From contig JAGMUV010000055.1 in NCBI GenBank assembly GCA_020744425.1, positions 103,474-167,473 on the forward strand: 64,000 nucleotides of DNA, written 5' to 3'. The DNA is from Dactylonectria macrodidyma (Eukaryota > Ascomycota > Sordariomycetes > Hypocreales > Nectriaceae). A program made the translations under genes and the position numbers. Below are positions 31,686 through 42,618 of this stretch, piece by piece; the stretch's first letter is position 1; each line of letters opens with the position of its first letter. The notes under the pieces were generated by a model. It was not told the DNA's origin, did no database searches, and saw nothing but the letters and a program-made list of their open reading frames with translations.

Positions 31686-33796
31686 TCACGACCCCACTGC
31701 CGTTTCCGTCTCCCATACTGATAAAACCCAGCTGCTGGACGTGCAAAGCTCGGAAGATAAGATGTGACGAGAGGGAAATAGCTTGTGAAAATTGTGAGAA
31801 GAAAGGCATTGCCTGTGGTGGTTATGATGTCCGACTCCAATGGGTATCAAACCCGCTCGCTCCACCTGTCGCGTCTGCAAGAGGGCGAAGAACTATCAAG
31901 TTAGGTAAGAGGACTACTACTGTAGATTATCCGAGGCTGTATAACTAAACCCCACTGAGACAAGGATCCGGGTAATCGGCACCGCATAGAAGACATTGAT
32001 GGCTTTCTGGCCGACATCGATAATGACACTGAGACCGGAGTTTCGTCCACAAGAGGCCCGTTTTCTGCCTTTCCAGCTAATATTCACGGTTGCCAACGGC
32101 TTGATGCCCTCGCACCATCATACATCACTTGTTTCTCGGTTACTGATTTCCCATCTGGAGATAATAGAAGTGGTGTATATGCTTCCCCTAGAGAAGCTAA
32201 TCGCGACGACGACGAGGGCACACAATCACCCAACTTGTGGGCCTCGAGAACCATCTCAAAGTTAGGTCTATCAGAAGGTGAGGAATGCTTAGTCATTGCC
32301 AGTGATAAGTACCCACTAATCTCTGATTAAAGACAGTGACCAGCCTCGGGAGATAGAAGAAGGAGTGAGAGAAAACAGCGAATCCTTCAGAGCTCCAGTA
32401 AACCAAAGCAGCGCAACCTCACAGTACGACGTTGGTTCACCAGCCGCTTCAGTCACAACGTACTCGGCATCCCTAGCTTCATCTAGTTGTGAATTTTCAA
32501 TTCGAAACATCACAACAAGGCTATTTGGGGATTATCAAGCTGACCTCTTGATTAACCACTACAACTCTCACATTGCTGATCTCATGCAGCCAATAGCTCA
32601 TGCAGAAAACGTGTTTCGTGGAATATACCTTTCTACTGCGCTTGAAGGATCGGTTATATGCATGTCAAATCCAAACACGTCCAAAGCTCTAGCCTATTCA
32701 GCAATCTATCACTCCCTGCTTGCATCTTCAGCATTCCACCTTTGGAACTGCAACAAGACACAAACCAAGTATCAACAAATTGGCATCAGGCATAGATACC
32801 AAGCAACTTGCTTCTTACAAGGCGCTGTCATTGCTTCAACTCCCGGTACAGATTATCAAGTTTTCATGACGGCGATGCTGTCCTTGCTCAGCATTGGGGT
32901 AAGCGCTTCTATGCACAATCCCTCAATGCAGGCTAACATGTATCAAGACCATGTCAGGAGACGGTAATGACTTCATCGTGCATATAAATGCAACCGCGCA
33001 GTTGCGGAACTTACGGGGCCAGTGGAAAGTAATCAGCCACTCTACTCGAAAACTCAACGCAATCAGCGCGTTCTTGGCCATTCTAGCTCAGACTACGTCC
33101 TTCCAACCCACCCAATCGCCAGAGCACACAAGCTCAACTTCAGATGACATTCTAGTTCAATCTAGCAACTGCTATGAGCACATCTATGGAATTACCCCAT
33201 CCATCGCAGCAGCAATCCAGGAAGCATGCCGCCTTGCAGGTCTTCTCTCGCAGTATAACGGGCGACTACAGAACTCTATACCAAGCGATATTCTCGACAG
33301 GTGCGAGGAACTTGGTGATAGATTACTCGCCTGGAAACTTTCATCTGAAAGCGTAATGTCAATCTCACCAAATGACGACCTGATGCTGAGGATTTTTACA
33401 CAACAAGCCAATGCATGGCATCGTGCGGCACTCATCTACTATTATCGACGCATCCAGCGTTTTAGCTCCGAAGACCTTGTGGACAATGTACAGTACGTGG
33501 CCGAACAAATGCATGCAGTTGAAGATGCAAAGGCGCAAGTCTCGCAGGAGCCGGTAATGGCCCCTATCACTTGGCCAGGGTTTATAGCGTCATGTGAAGC
33601 CATCGGGCCTCAGCGAGACTTGTTGATAAAGTGGTGGAAAAGACTTGAGAGATATAATATTGGGAATATTACAAGACAATGGGAAATTGTGCAGGAACTT
33701 TGGAGAGCAGATGACCAGATGCAGCAGACGGGCCTAGGTGCTACCAACTGGACGGATTCCTTTCGCACTCTGGGATTCAGCGTGTTGGCGGTCTAA
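31673..33796 (+). CDS. Zn2Cys6 transcription factor (Fungal_trans_2, ACR-2-like)
   Basis: Four exons: 31,673-31,904, 31,960-32,265, 32,333-32,898 and 32,948-33,796. Together they give 651 codons in one frame. Exon 1 encodes the zinc cluster CWTCKARKIRCDEREIACEN...C, whose last Cys-Gly-Tyr is followed by a LQW motif typical of the ACR-2/ARCA group. Exons 3-4 encode the Fungal_trans_2 domain (RLFGDYQADLLINHYNSHIA, then AIYHSLLASSAFHLWN and QANAWHRAALIYYYRRIQRF). Introns have good branch sites, such as GCTAAC before 32,947. It is presumably a nuclear DNA-binding activator; targets are unknown. Splice sites 2 and 3 were chosen to keep frame and are less certain. Confidence 0.75.
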
Positions 33797-34925
33797 CGTT
33801 TAGGATACAGTGTATTCTCCTAGTAATGTGAGGAAGGAAAAAGCAACACGAGAAATCCGTGTCTGCCAGATATTGTTCTCCTTGCAGCAATGAATCCGGA
33901 AGGGAGATTGGCTCGTGATCCGTCGTCACCTTCGCATACACCACGACCCCTTGCCCCAGGGCTTTTTGCATCATTTTCATCATCATCAGAGTCTCATTTA
34001 GTGGCATGAGCTCACTCTCCATCTTGCCGCCCCGAGCACACCTTGACATCTCATCTGCTTCCCAGAAGAAGCTATGACTCCGATTGCCACGTGCATCATC
34101 CTTCGGGACCGGGCATTCCACTATTTCAACCCGATTGCCACCGCCTCTTCTTGTCATAAGAAAATTGGTTGGCCGATATGTCGAGTGAGTGACGGATATC
34201 TTGCCCTCAGAACCCTGAATGCGAATGTCATAAGCGTTGCCTGATTCCTCAACGTCTGTAATCACCTGAGAGAAGATATAGCAATGCCAAGGGTGCCGTG
34301 CTGCGAAAAGTGGTAAATGATGGCGACATTTTCGTCTGTCCTAGTATGATACTTGGTCATCGCTGATAAAAGAATGGGTGGTTCCTTCTCTACCTCTAGT
34401 TGCAAGTGGTATAAGACCTGATAAACCTAAGTGAAGGGGTAGGCACCAATATTGAATAACGTACTTCCTGCTAAATTAAAATTTACCGGTACCATGCGGT
34501 GCGAAGCTAGGAAGCTTAAATTCCCGGCTTCTCTTGACTTTGTTGAAGGAGAGATCTGCAAGACTCGTGATACATTTCCTACCTCTCCTCTACACACAAG
34601 GTCACGTATCTTCTTGCTAATAGGCATAAACCTAGCCCACATAGCCTCAATGACGAACACGTTCATCTTTCGTGCGAGGTTCACAAGACAGCCAGCTTGC
34701 TCGGCAGTAACTGTAAACGGCTTCTCGCAAAGAATGTGCTTCCTAGCTTGTAGTGCTAGGATGCCATTTTGGAAGGTGGTGGGAATGCGGGGTAGTGACG
34801 TCGACGATATCAACGTGTTGGCCAACTACAAGTCGGAATAATGTCCATAGATGGCTACATCATAGTTGACGTTCAGTTTTGTTCGAAGGCCGCGGCATTT
34901 TCAAGGCGCCAGGATGACACAGCTA
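33777..34925 (-). pseudogene. Gfo/Idh/MocA-family dehydrogenase, broken
   Basis: Pieces of an NAD(P)-dependent dihydrodiol/xylose dehydrogenase-like enzyme. The stretch 34,825-34,427 has the hallmark KHILCEKPFTVTAEQA and FVIEAMWARFMP, ending NIGAYPFT followed by a stop where the family has Trp. The C-terminal part 34,265-33,777 has SGNAYDIRIQGSEGKISV and VECPVPKDDARGN. Between them and upstream (VSSWRLENAAAF near 34,900) the frame is broken by shifts and stops. The N-terminal Rossmann half is missing, cut where the repeat tract at 34,926 begins. The last ~20 bp overlap the 3' end of the regulator gene on the other strand. Confidence 0.7.
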
Positions 34926-35345
34926 GGGATGCCTTTTTGACGTCATAAACCCCAAGTTACCAATTGACGTCATAAACCCCAACTGATGGGTAATTTACCG
35001 TCATAAACCTCCTTCCTAACTGGGTTTAGTGAGTATCCCAAAAGGGGTTGGAGCCGGGGAAGACCATGAGTTGTTGCGACCCCTGAGGAGGCTTCATCAC
35101 CCCCCGATGCTTTGCTGTTGAGATTTCTTCACCGACAACTATTTATGGTCATTACTGAGTCAATATGACCAATCGGGGAGGCCGTCCTAAAGTTCATGGC
35201 ATTGACGAATATTTCCGTAGTCACCAAATATTGCTTGGAAGCACGTGATAAATGACGGTCATAAACCTCGGGTTTATGACAGTCATTTACCTAGGGGTTT
35301 TGGTAATTTACCTCCTAGTAATTTACCTCGAGGCAACCCTAGTAC
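34926..35345. repeat. Array of GTCATAAACC and TAATTTACC motifs, some inverted
   Basis: GTCATAAACCCC-type units occur at about 34,942, 34,966, 34,999 and 35,256, with an inverted copy at about 35,270. TAATTTACC or its close forms occur at four or more places. Near 35,252-35,285 two inverted copies form a hairpin (GACGGTCATAAACC, a 3-base spacer, GGTTTATGACAGTC). A short frame from 35,166 (TNRGGRPKVHGIDEYF) looks like the beginning of a transposase. I read the tract as ends and debris of a DNA transposon. Confidence 0.45.
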
Positions 35346-35429
35346 TCAGTCGGCAATACCAACAAAGGACAAGATCAATGTCCTCTACATTTACATCGGA
35401 AAATATAGGCCCGGGATGAAGTGGGAGAT

Positions 35430-35635
35430 CTGGGGTGCTAAGGCCCTAGTGACTAAAGAATCTAAGGCTGTACTCAAACATCAAACAATCTGGCAGATTT
35501 GGGGTGCTAAGGCCCCAGTGACCAAAGAATCCAAGGCTGTGCGCCTCACAAATATCTATCAAACAATTCGGGAGACCCGGGGTGCTAAGGCCCCAGTGAC
35601 CGAACAATCCAACGCAGGCGTGGTAATATAAGCTC
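35430..35635. repeat. Imperfect tandem repeat, ~70-78 bp x 3
   Basis: Three copies of a unit beginning GGGGTGCTAAGGCCCCAGTG are spaced 69 and about 78 bp apart. The plus-strand frame reads WGAKAxVTKESKAV in each copy, but that open frame (35,245-35,631) has no ATG-supported gene structure around it. The copies have diverged by point changes and small indels. Confidence 0.6.
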
Positions 35636-35730
35636 TTTCCTGTTTTTCACCCACGAAGGTGTTTTTGAGGTTTTAATGAGGCCACACTCTGTTACGCAGA
35701 AACATCTCGCACCAATGGCTCGAGTGGGAG

Positions 35731-35868
35731 TGTTGAGATCCGTTGTTTGACGGATCAATGGCTATTCCGATCCATTGGTGGCTGGGATGTGGATGTCTTC
35801 TTGTCAATAGCTTCCGCTAGTTAGCGCTAGTTTTCTTCTTCTTCAATCAACACATGCTCATTTCAACA
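35731..35868 (-). mobile_element. Copia-like LTR, second copy
   Basis: The reverse complement of the 142-bp LTR at 10,996-11,137, 138 bp long, with the same TGTTGA...TCAACA ends. The flanks (GGGAG on the left, TGTGT on the right) are not a duplication, so this copy was rearranged after insertion or belongs to a longer, decayed element. Confidence 0.7.
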
Positions 35869-36192
35869 TGTGTTGCCTTAGCATAGTGAAAAGGATAACA
35901 ATTACACGCCCAGTTATCCGAAATACACACCGTCACACATGAAGGCGGAGGTGGAATTGATCGCCAGCCTGCTAACGATTATTAGTTAGATGGCGAACTT
36001 TGTGTTAGATGCCTTAGGCCACAAGTCTAGCGCCAGCGCTGAGCTCCATTAATGAATGCAATTCCATGAATTCCCTCAACGCCGCCAACCCTACATGCAA
36101 TCCGACTATTCGGTGACGTTGGCACGTTATTTGACATCCGATAAAGTCGCACCGGACGCAGTGGATCTGTCTTTAGAGCCTACCGCGGCGCA

Positions 36193-38394
36193 ATGGGACC
36201 TTCGTCGCGATGCCCACCGAGTCGCCCAAGACATCCGAGCCGTCCGAGAGATGCTACTACAGCACGGCAGACTGCCACTCCAAGTACCATTCCTCCGGCG
36301 AACTTAAGAAGAATCCTCCGAGAGCGCCAATCAGCTCGCAATCGCAAGGCATGCTTACCTTGCCGGGAGCGAAAGGTCAAATGCAACCACGAACAACCTT
36401 GTCAGACTTGTGTCAAGCGCGAACATCCAGATCTTTGTTTCTACCGGGAACCCGGCAACTCGAAATTCTTGAACAGGTTCCAACAAGAGCCAAGCCTTCA
36501 TGGACCCAGCTCCCCTGAAACTACGGGGGAGTCTCTCAATAACAATTGGGTGGCTGGAAACCGCGATGCCAGGGGAGTAGACAATGGGTCCGCGGGCGCA
36601 GGCCATAGCTCTGAAGGGCAAATCCCAACTCCCTCTCTGCTTGGAGGCAACTCTATCATCGCGTTGGCTCGGCGGGACAGCGTGCAGCCACCAACAGAAA
36701 ATGAACGGCGTACAGCCTTTGAAACCGGAATCTTTCCCCTCCTAGGCATGGATATGAACGCCCAAGAGGGCAGGTCTCCCCATTCACATCTTGCCCAGGA
36801 CGGGAGCACCAACTCGTCACTTCCTGATGACCAGGAGATGATTGAACTCTTTAGCTTCTATCGTGATCGAGTTCATCCTTTTTCGTTCGTTCTTGATGAT
36901 CTCGACGAGATAGAGAAGATGGTGTGTTCGCTCATTAACCAGGATATGGAAGGTTGGCAATGTGACAGCCCTTCACTCTGCCTCCTCCATGCCATTTTAG
37001 CGGCTGGGGCGCAGTATTCGAATCTTGCCCTTGCTGTTCAATTACCCAAGTATCAAAAGTATTGTAAGCTATCCAAACCCTACTTTCCATGGTCTCGACC
37101 ACTCACACATGACAGTGAAACACGCTTTGAGCTTTCTAGGCACATTCGACTACCTGAGGAACCCTTCCAAGAAGCTGATTCAGGCTCTCCTGATTCTGGG
37201 TCCTGTTTTACAGAACGACATGAACCCTCGAGCAGCTTGGATCCTAGGCGGCACCACTATTCGGCTCGCACTATCATTGGGTCTTCATCAGCCTGAATCA
37301 ACGCCTGGAGCTTGTCGCGTCTCGCCTGCCGAAGCACAACACCTGCGGTAAGAACTGTTTACAGCTTGTCATTTAGCCTTCACTGGTGCTGATTCAGCAT
37401 ACCCGCCATAGGTTAGCCATAGTCTGGCAAGATACCCTTCTCTCTATGGCGTTTGATCAGCCTCCCGCATCACAGGTGATGGACATTGGTACAGACCTGC
37501 CTGACTTGGAGCGATCAGGAGGGTCTACTGTGGCCCTGAGCTACCGGCAATCTATGAACTGGATGTGTCATTTGCTACTTCGCTACCAGTCCGTACATCT
37601 AGACACAGCATCGATGGAACGCTATCTCGATGTGTTTCAAGAGTTCAACGCTCTCGAACGTTCTCTTGCTCCCCACTTGAAGGACACATGCCACTGCTGC
37701 TCCATCCAAGAGATTCAAGAGCACCACAGCTTTGAGCTTCACAGGAACTGTGCCATCTCCACTCTCTGCCGACCAATTCTTTCAAGCCGGGCGAGACAAG
37801 CCATGGGCAACAAGGGATCATCAATGATTCTCGACAAGTTTCAAGACGCTTTAAAGCGAAGTGTCTGTGCTTTGATTCTTCTACGCTCAATGTCAAGTCA
37901 TGCAACCCGCTCTTGGGCATTCGTTCACAACGGCCTCTCTTCTGCGTTGCTACTGAGCTTCACCAAGCATCTTAAAGACACAGAGGACACGAGACAGATC
38001 CAGACACAGCTTATACAGAGTTTGACAGAGAGAAACGAAGACGTCGGGCAATTTTCCATTGCACACAGGAAGGCCCTCAAAGCTCTGCAAGCCTTGCAGA
38101 AGTTGACAGAAGAAGATGTAGCCAAGGAATCGGCTATAAATGAGGCACAAACGCAGAGATCTACAAGCCATCGAGGTGAAACGTCGATACCCAACGAGGG
38201 TTTGAGTGGTGTTCAGGATCTTAGGTTGGTTTCAACATGGCTTACTTGTTGGAGTGAATGAGCTGATTGAATTATTATGCAGCATGCTGGACATGGACGA
38301 CTGGCTTCGGGCACTTGACTTCGACTCTTTCTCGCCGTTGGACGCGTATAACTTTATCATGTCTGACGAAGCTCTGATAGAAGCGGGCTTATAG
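36193..38394 (+). CDS. Zn2Cys6 transcription factor next to fdc1/pad1
   Basis: Four exons: 36,193-37,063, 37,116-37,347, 37,412-38,224 and 38,283-38,394. They sum to 676 codons. The zinc cluster is CLPCRERKVKCNHEQPCQTC, then a Cys in DLCFY. The middle homology region follows (FSFYRDRVHPFSFVLDDLDE, then IQALLILGPVLQNDMNPRAA, WILGGTTIRLALSLGLHQP and RLAIVWQDTLLSMAFDQP), ending in an acidic C-terminus. It faces fdc1 tail to tail with about 120 bp between the stops. In Aspergillus niger a Zn2Cys6 regulator (SdrA) sits with the padA and cdcA decarboxylase genes and activates them. Position and class suggest the same role here, but orthology was not tested. Confidence 0.8.
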
Positions 38395-38513
38395 GCTTCA
38401 AGACGAAATTCAAACAGACATTGGGAAATTGCTCTTTTGTTTCAAAATTTGTCCTTAGGGCCTACAACACATCGTCATTACGTACTTGAGTGATCGCCAT
38501 ACCCTATCTTCGC

Positions 38514-40146
38514 CTATTTCGACGAACAAAAGCCCAGGGCTTCCCAGCTACCGCATACTCTCTCCTGGACTTCTTCGGGAAACGAACTCTTGAAGTCTGC
38601 ACCCTCCCAGTTTTTGCCCGTTGTATACTCAACAGGCAACAAACAGTCCGAAACAACTTTGCCACCCTTATTCGGTGCCCCATTCCCGTGCGACATGTAA
38701 GGAATCAGGGGGAATCCCAGAACATCCTCAAAGTGATGTTCATCCATACCAGGGCGGCAGCGAGTGCAGAAGGCCCAGATAACGTCCTTGAAGTCGTACA
38801 CGTCGATGTCTTCACCAACAAGGAGCAAGCGATGGATAGTTAATCCAACCTTGTGTCGGAAGACTAGTTCTCCCACCTTGCGGCAAAGCTCTTCAGGATT
38901 AGTCTTTAGCTCTCGTAGTTTTTGTGTGTCGACTTGTAAGGCAACCCAAGTGACTTGAGACTCAAAGGGAGAGAATGCTTCCTTGATGGGAAAGCCATTT
39001 GACTTGAGGAGGAAACCAATCTCTGCAGCCGCGAGAGGGCCTATCATAGTGTGCTGCGCTCTATTAGTTAATGCGCGTCCTGGAATTAGGAAATGGTACT
39101 TACAGTCTCGTCCGTTAGCCGACCGCAGCAGGATACAGGCAAAATGGCATCCTTGCGATGTGTTATAAGATCGACGGTGTACTTGGGCAAGGGGTGGGCA
39201 TCGCCGGGGAACACATAGCTAGAGACAGATTAGTCGACTGATCTAACATGCCAGAGTTCAACTTGGGCGTCAATGGGCAGACTCGCCCATGCATCTCCCC
39301 TAAAGGACCTTCAGGAGCAGTCTCCGTGATAGAGCAAGTCCCTTCGAAAACAATCTCGGAGTTGGCGGGTACATAAAGCCCGTTGGTCTCGCATTTGGCC
39401 ACCTCGAGAGGGGATCCGACGAGCGATCCAATGTACTCGGCCTCTGACAGTCCATCGGGGAGCGGCATGCTAGACGCCATAATAGCTGCCGGAGGAACAC
39501 CAAACGCCAGAGCCCATGGCATATCGTGACCTTCCTTCTTCCACATCTCGTGAATCTGTCCAATGTGCTGAGGTGGCATGACAAGGCCAACGAGGTGGTT
39601 GCGGTCGTGTACCATTGCACGAGCGATGGACCAGTTCGTCCACTTGCCATCCGGTGACTGGACGATGTGCATGCCGTAAGTCTGGATGTACTTGCCACCA
39701 TCTGACTGGTGCAACAAGGGCGCTGGTAGCTTGGTGAGGTCAAATTGATTTGGCGTCAAGCGGAATTCCTTGCAAGGACCTGTCTCAACAACTTTGGGTG
39801 GGATAGGAGGGGTTGTCTTTGCAGCCACCATCTTATCCAGAATGGTCTTCATGGACGAGCCTGTAGGAAGGCCAATATGTCTAGCCAATCTCCCATAACG
39901 CTGCTTGGGATTGGAACGGAGGGAATTCGGTGCGCCAAGAATTCTCCAGAGACCGTTTTCGTCCTGTCCCTTGAGGTTGTTGAATAGAGGCGCCTTTGCA
40001 TCGTTCTCAACTACCTTTCGGATGATGGCGCCGACTTCGAGATGAGGATCACATTCGTCGTTAATCTGGACAAGGTCATCGTCTGCCTCAAGAGCCTCGA
40101 CATAGGCACGGAAATTCATGTGTGGGAGGTTTTGCGATGGCATCAT
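38514..40146 (-). CDS. fdc1: Ferulate/cinnamate decarboxylase (UbiD family)
   Basis: Three exons: 40,146-39,287, 39,218-39,104 and 39,053-38,514, totalling 505 codons. The family length is about 500. Motifs of prFMN-dependent UbiD decarboxylases run in order: [40 protein letters not shown] followed by WSIARAM (the conserved Arg), [11 protein letters not shown], and GPLGEMHG (a catalytic Glu). The last two exons add [20 protein letters not shown], the [12 protein letters not shown] segment and the C-terminal domain. It removes CO2 from cinnamate, ferulate or sorbate-type acids using prenylated FMN made by Pad1, encoded divergently 457 bp away. The first intron needs a GC donor. The ATG at 40,146 was chosen because a TATAAAAA box sits just upstream of the next ATG (MRRLVSIF), which would otherwise give a presequence-like extension. 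Confidence 0.9.
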
Positions 40147-40227
40147 GATGGTAATGTAAGTTGTTAACTGTCGTGGTTGTGAGAATATTGATACCCCAGA
40201 AAAGATTGACACAAGTCTACGCATGCT

Positions 40228-40235
40228 TTTTATAA
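40228..40235 (-). promoter_or_regulatory. TATA box of fdc1
   Basis: TATAAAAA on the minus strand, about 85 bp upstream of the chosen ATG (40,146). It lies in the shared divergent promoter of fdc1 and pad1, so joint control by the neighbouring regulator is plausible. Confidence 0.45.
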
Positions 40236-40602
40236 TTCCCACGGTCGGTATCCATATTTGCCCCTGATATGGACCGTGTTGCGGTGCTCCGAACCCACCG
40301 AGAGCTCCGAGTATACCGGCATATCCGCCATGTGCGGATCGTCCGAGGGCGCCGAAATCCACCGAAGTCATTCTCGGGGGCACCGGAGCGATGGTTTTGC
40401 CTCGCAACTTGGAGCCTTTCATTTCAAAGCTCAAGACTGCTGAATATTCAGGCCATAGAATATTTAAAACCTCAACAATTCCTCAATTACTTCACAAGCC
40501 TTCGTAAACTTGTCGCTGCCCTATACGAAGAACATTATTTCATTCAAGTATATTACCGAACGAGACTTCACACATCTCAAAGTTCTTTCAATTTGCATCA
40601 AA

Positions 40603-41193
40603 ATGGGAGAGGTTGCCAGGAAAAAGATCATTGTGGCCCTGACTGGTGCAACCGGTGCCGCGATAGGCATTCATGCCCTCTCAATTCTTCGACGACTAAA
40701 CGTCGAAACACATCTCATCATCAGCAAATGGGCCGGCGAGACGATCAAGCATGAAACGGATTACACGGTGGCCGCTGTTCGCGCCCTGGCCGATCACACC
40801 TACAACTCCAACGACCTAGCAGCACCTATTGCCAGCGGCTCATACCACGTCGACGGCATGATCGTGGCGCCTTGCTCCGTCAAGACATTAGCGGCCATCA
40901 ATGCTGGCATCTGCGATGACCTAATCACTCGGGCCGCAGACGTCTGTCTCAAGGAACGGAGGAGGCTGGTGCTATCCGTGAGGGAGACACCACTTAGCCA
41001 GATTCACTTAAGGAATATGATGGAAGTTACGCGGGCCGGTGCTATCATTGCACCTCCTGTGGTGGGATTTTACACGCGACCAGACTCGGTGGAGGATATC
41101 TTGGATCAGATGGTTGGCCGATTATTGGATCTGTTTGGACTGGATTCGGGAAACTTTGAGAGATGGGAGGGGATGCGAAAAGACGGCTTCTAA
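40603..41193 (+). CDS. pad1: Flavin prenyltransferase (UbiX/Pad1 family)
   Basis: An intronless frame of 196 residues from ATG 40,603. Family marks: KIIVALTGATGAAIGIHAL (the FMN-binding loop), THLIISKWAGETIKHET, DGMIVAPCSVKTLAAINAG, RRRLVLSVRETPLSQIHLRN and AGAIIAPPVVGFYTRP. The enzyme attaches a dimethylallyl group to FMN, giving the prFMN cofactor of Fdc1. Yeast Pad1 is mitochondrial; no clear presequence is visible here. The divergent layout with fdc1 is the arrangement expected for a functional pair, and both genes look intact. Confidence 0.93.
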   Translation: MGEVARKKIIVALTGATGAAIGIHALSILRRLNVETHLIISKWAGETIKHETDYTVAAVRALADHTYNSNDLAAPIASGSYHVDGMIVAPCSVKTLAAINAGICDDLITRAADVCLKERRRLVLSVRETPLSQIHLRNMMEVTRAGAIIAPPVVGFYTRPDSVEDILDQMVGRLLDLFGLDSGNFERWEGMRKDGF

Positions 41194-41597
41194 TAAAACG
41201 TTTGATGTGAGAGTACGGGGTTGAATTGTGACACTAAGGGGCTGAGATCCCTTTGGGTGAGTACAACCGAGTGTATAAAAAAGGCAGTCTTATGTGATTA
41301 GGATTAGGCTAAGGAAAGACCAAATCAATGTAAACGAACGTCCCGGCATGCCGCATTTAAAGGAGATGATCAAGCTTGCGATGATAAAGCAATAACTATG
41401 GAACTCATGGTCTTCCGTTGTTATCTGTTGCGGGACCCGGCATATCTACCACATCTATCCAAGCCTTAGACATGGAGCTCCTATTTTGCCTCGCTAGCTT
41501 AACACCATGTAATGAGCTGTGGTCCTCACAGATTTAGAACTTTCAACATTACCTGCAACCTTTTCGCTTTATCAGTACAACAGGCCCATCTCTTGGT
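41194..41597. other. Intergenic, no gene seen
   Basis: 3' flank of pad1. No coding frame or repeat recognised. Confidence 0.4.
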
Positions 41598-41990
41598 CTA
41601 CCTATGGTTATGGGCATGTTGACTTGCGTTTTCCTTGTGTCTTATTTCCCATCGGTCGGTGCCTATCTTAATATCCACTGCATTAAACGAAAAAGGACAA
41701 CCTGTCTTCCCTGCGCAGTTACATTGCCAAATAAGCCTCTTCTTCGCAACTGGGTCTCCTGTAACTCTCGAGACGTTTTGAAAGGATCGACCAATACGAA
41801 TACTATAGCCTTGCGACTTGGCATATTCAAGGAGCTCTCGTCTAATTTCTTCCAAAGAGAGTAAGTTGTACCCTCTGGAGACACCTTCAGTAGTTGCTCT
41901 TCATATTCGGCTGACAGAGCACCTAGCCAATATCCACAAGAGAATTCCGAAAATGAAACAAGGAGAGGAAAAGCTTCTTCCTGACTCCCC
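41598..41990 (-). pseudogene. Mutator-like (MULE/FAR1-type) transposase fragment
   Basis: The frame from about 41,855 has the FAR1/WRKY-GCM1-like DNA-binding start of MULE transposases: LLEYAKSQGYSIRIGRSFQN, RLIWQCNCAGKTGCPF, DRWEIRHKENASQHAHNH. Upstream pieces (KVSPEGTTYSL) read in a shifted frame. The rest of the transposase, including the catalytic domain, is absent, since the frame stops at 41,598. Confidence 0.6.
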
Positions 41991-42063
41991 AATTTCTCGA
42001 GGGTAGCCACGGTGGTCGTGTTAGTTGCCGTCAGGCTTCCGCCCCCCCCCCCGTAGCCAGCGA

Positions 42064-42618
42064 CTACTCTGTTCTCTTCACCATATACCTGCCCATCCAG
42101 TGGGGCTTCACAAACAACGCCCAGAGTCTGAGTGCACAAGCAATAGACATGGGTACGACAAAAAGGCGGATTGCTTTCTCGCTGCTGACGCCGGTAGCGT
42201 TCTCTCCTGCAATCCACACCTGCCATAGCAGGATCGGGGCAAATACGACTTCCAATGCTGCCAGCATTGCGTACACTACCCGCCTAATCTCAATGGCGCC
42301 GGGCTTGTTGGGAATCCCAAGCAGAAGCCCGACGGTGATGGCTAGCGTGAAAGCCCCCAGATACTGAGTGATGGAAGCTGCCTCGGGAGAGGGTGGTTCT
42401 TGTAGAATGTTGGTGGTTCTGTCGAACATGGGCAAAAATTGGCCTTGTATGGCTGATCGAGGATCAAGCACCATCGGGACGGCCATGAAGAGGTTGAGAA
42501 TAGACTCGGCGGCGAATGCGATCCGTATGCCTGTACCTGGGGTGGTCGGGTCGATCTCAATGGACAAGTTCGTCGTCACGCGGTCCTTGACATCGGTCAG
42601 GTTTTCCTGGGGAGCCAT
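42064..42618 (-). CDS. Hypothetical four-helix membrane protein
   Basis: 184 residues from ATG 42,618, no intron needed. Hydrophobic segments at about residues 30-50 (FAAESILNLFMAVPMVL), 85-105 (YLGAFTLAITVGLLLGI), 115-138 (VVYAMLAALEVVFAPILLWQ) and 150-172 (LFVVPMSIACALRLWALF) indicate four membrane spans. I do not recognise a named family. The frame is intact. A poly-C tract of about a dozen bases lies just past the stop. Confidence 0.6.
   Translation of the reverse strand: MAPQENLTDVKDRVTTNLSIEIDPTTPGTGIRIAFAAESILNLFMAVPMVLDPRSAIQGQFLPMFDRTTNILQEPPSPEAASITQYLGAFTLAITVGLLLGIPNKPGAIEIRRVVYAMLAALEVVFAPILLWQVWIAGENATGVSSEKAIRLFVVPMSIACALRLWALFVKPHWMGRYMVKRTE

Noticed and set aside
40147..40224. 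Presequence-like extension of Fdc1 (MRRLVSIF...)
   Set aside because: A TATA box lies only a couple of bases upstream of that ATG, so transcription probably starts downstream of it. I keep the later ATG but cannot exclude a longer form.
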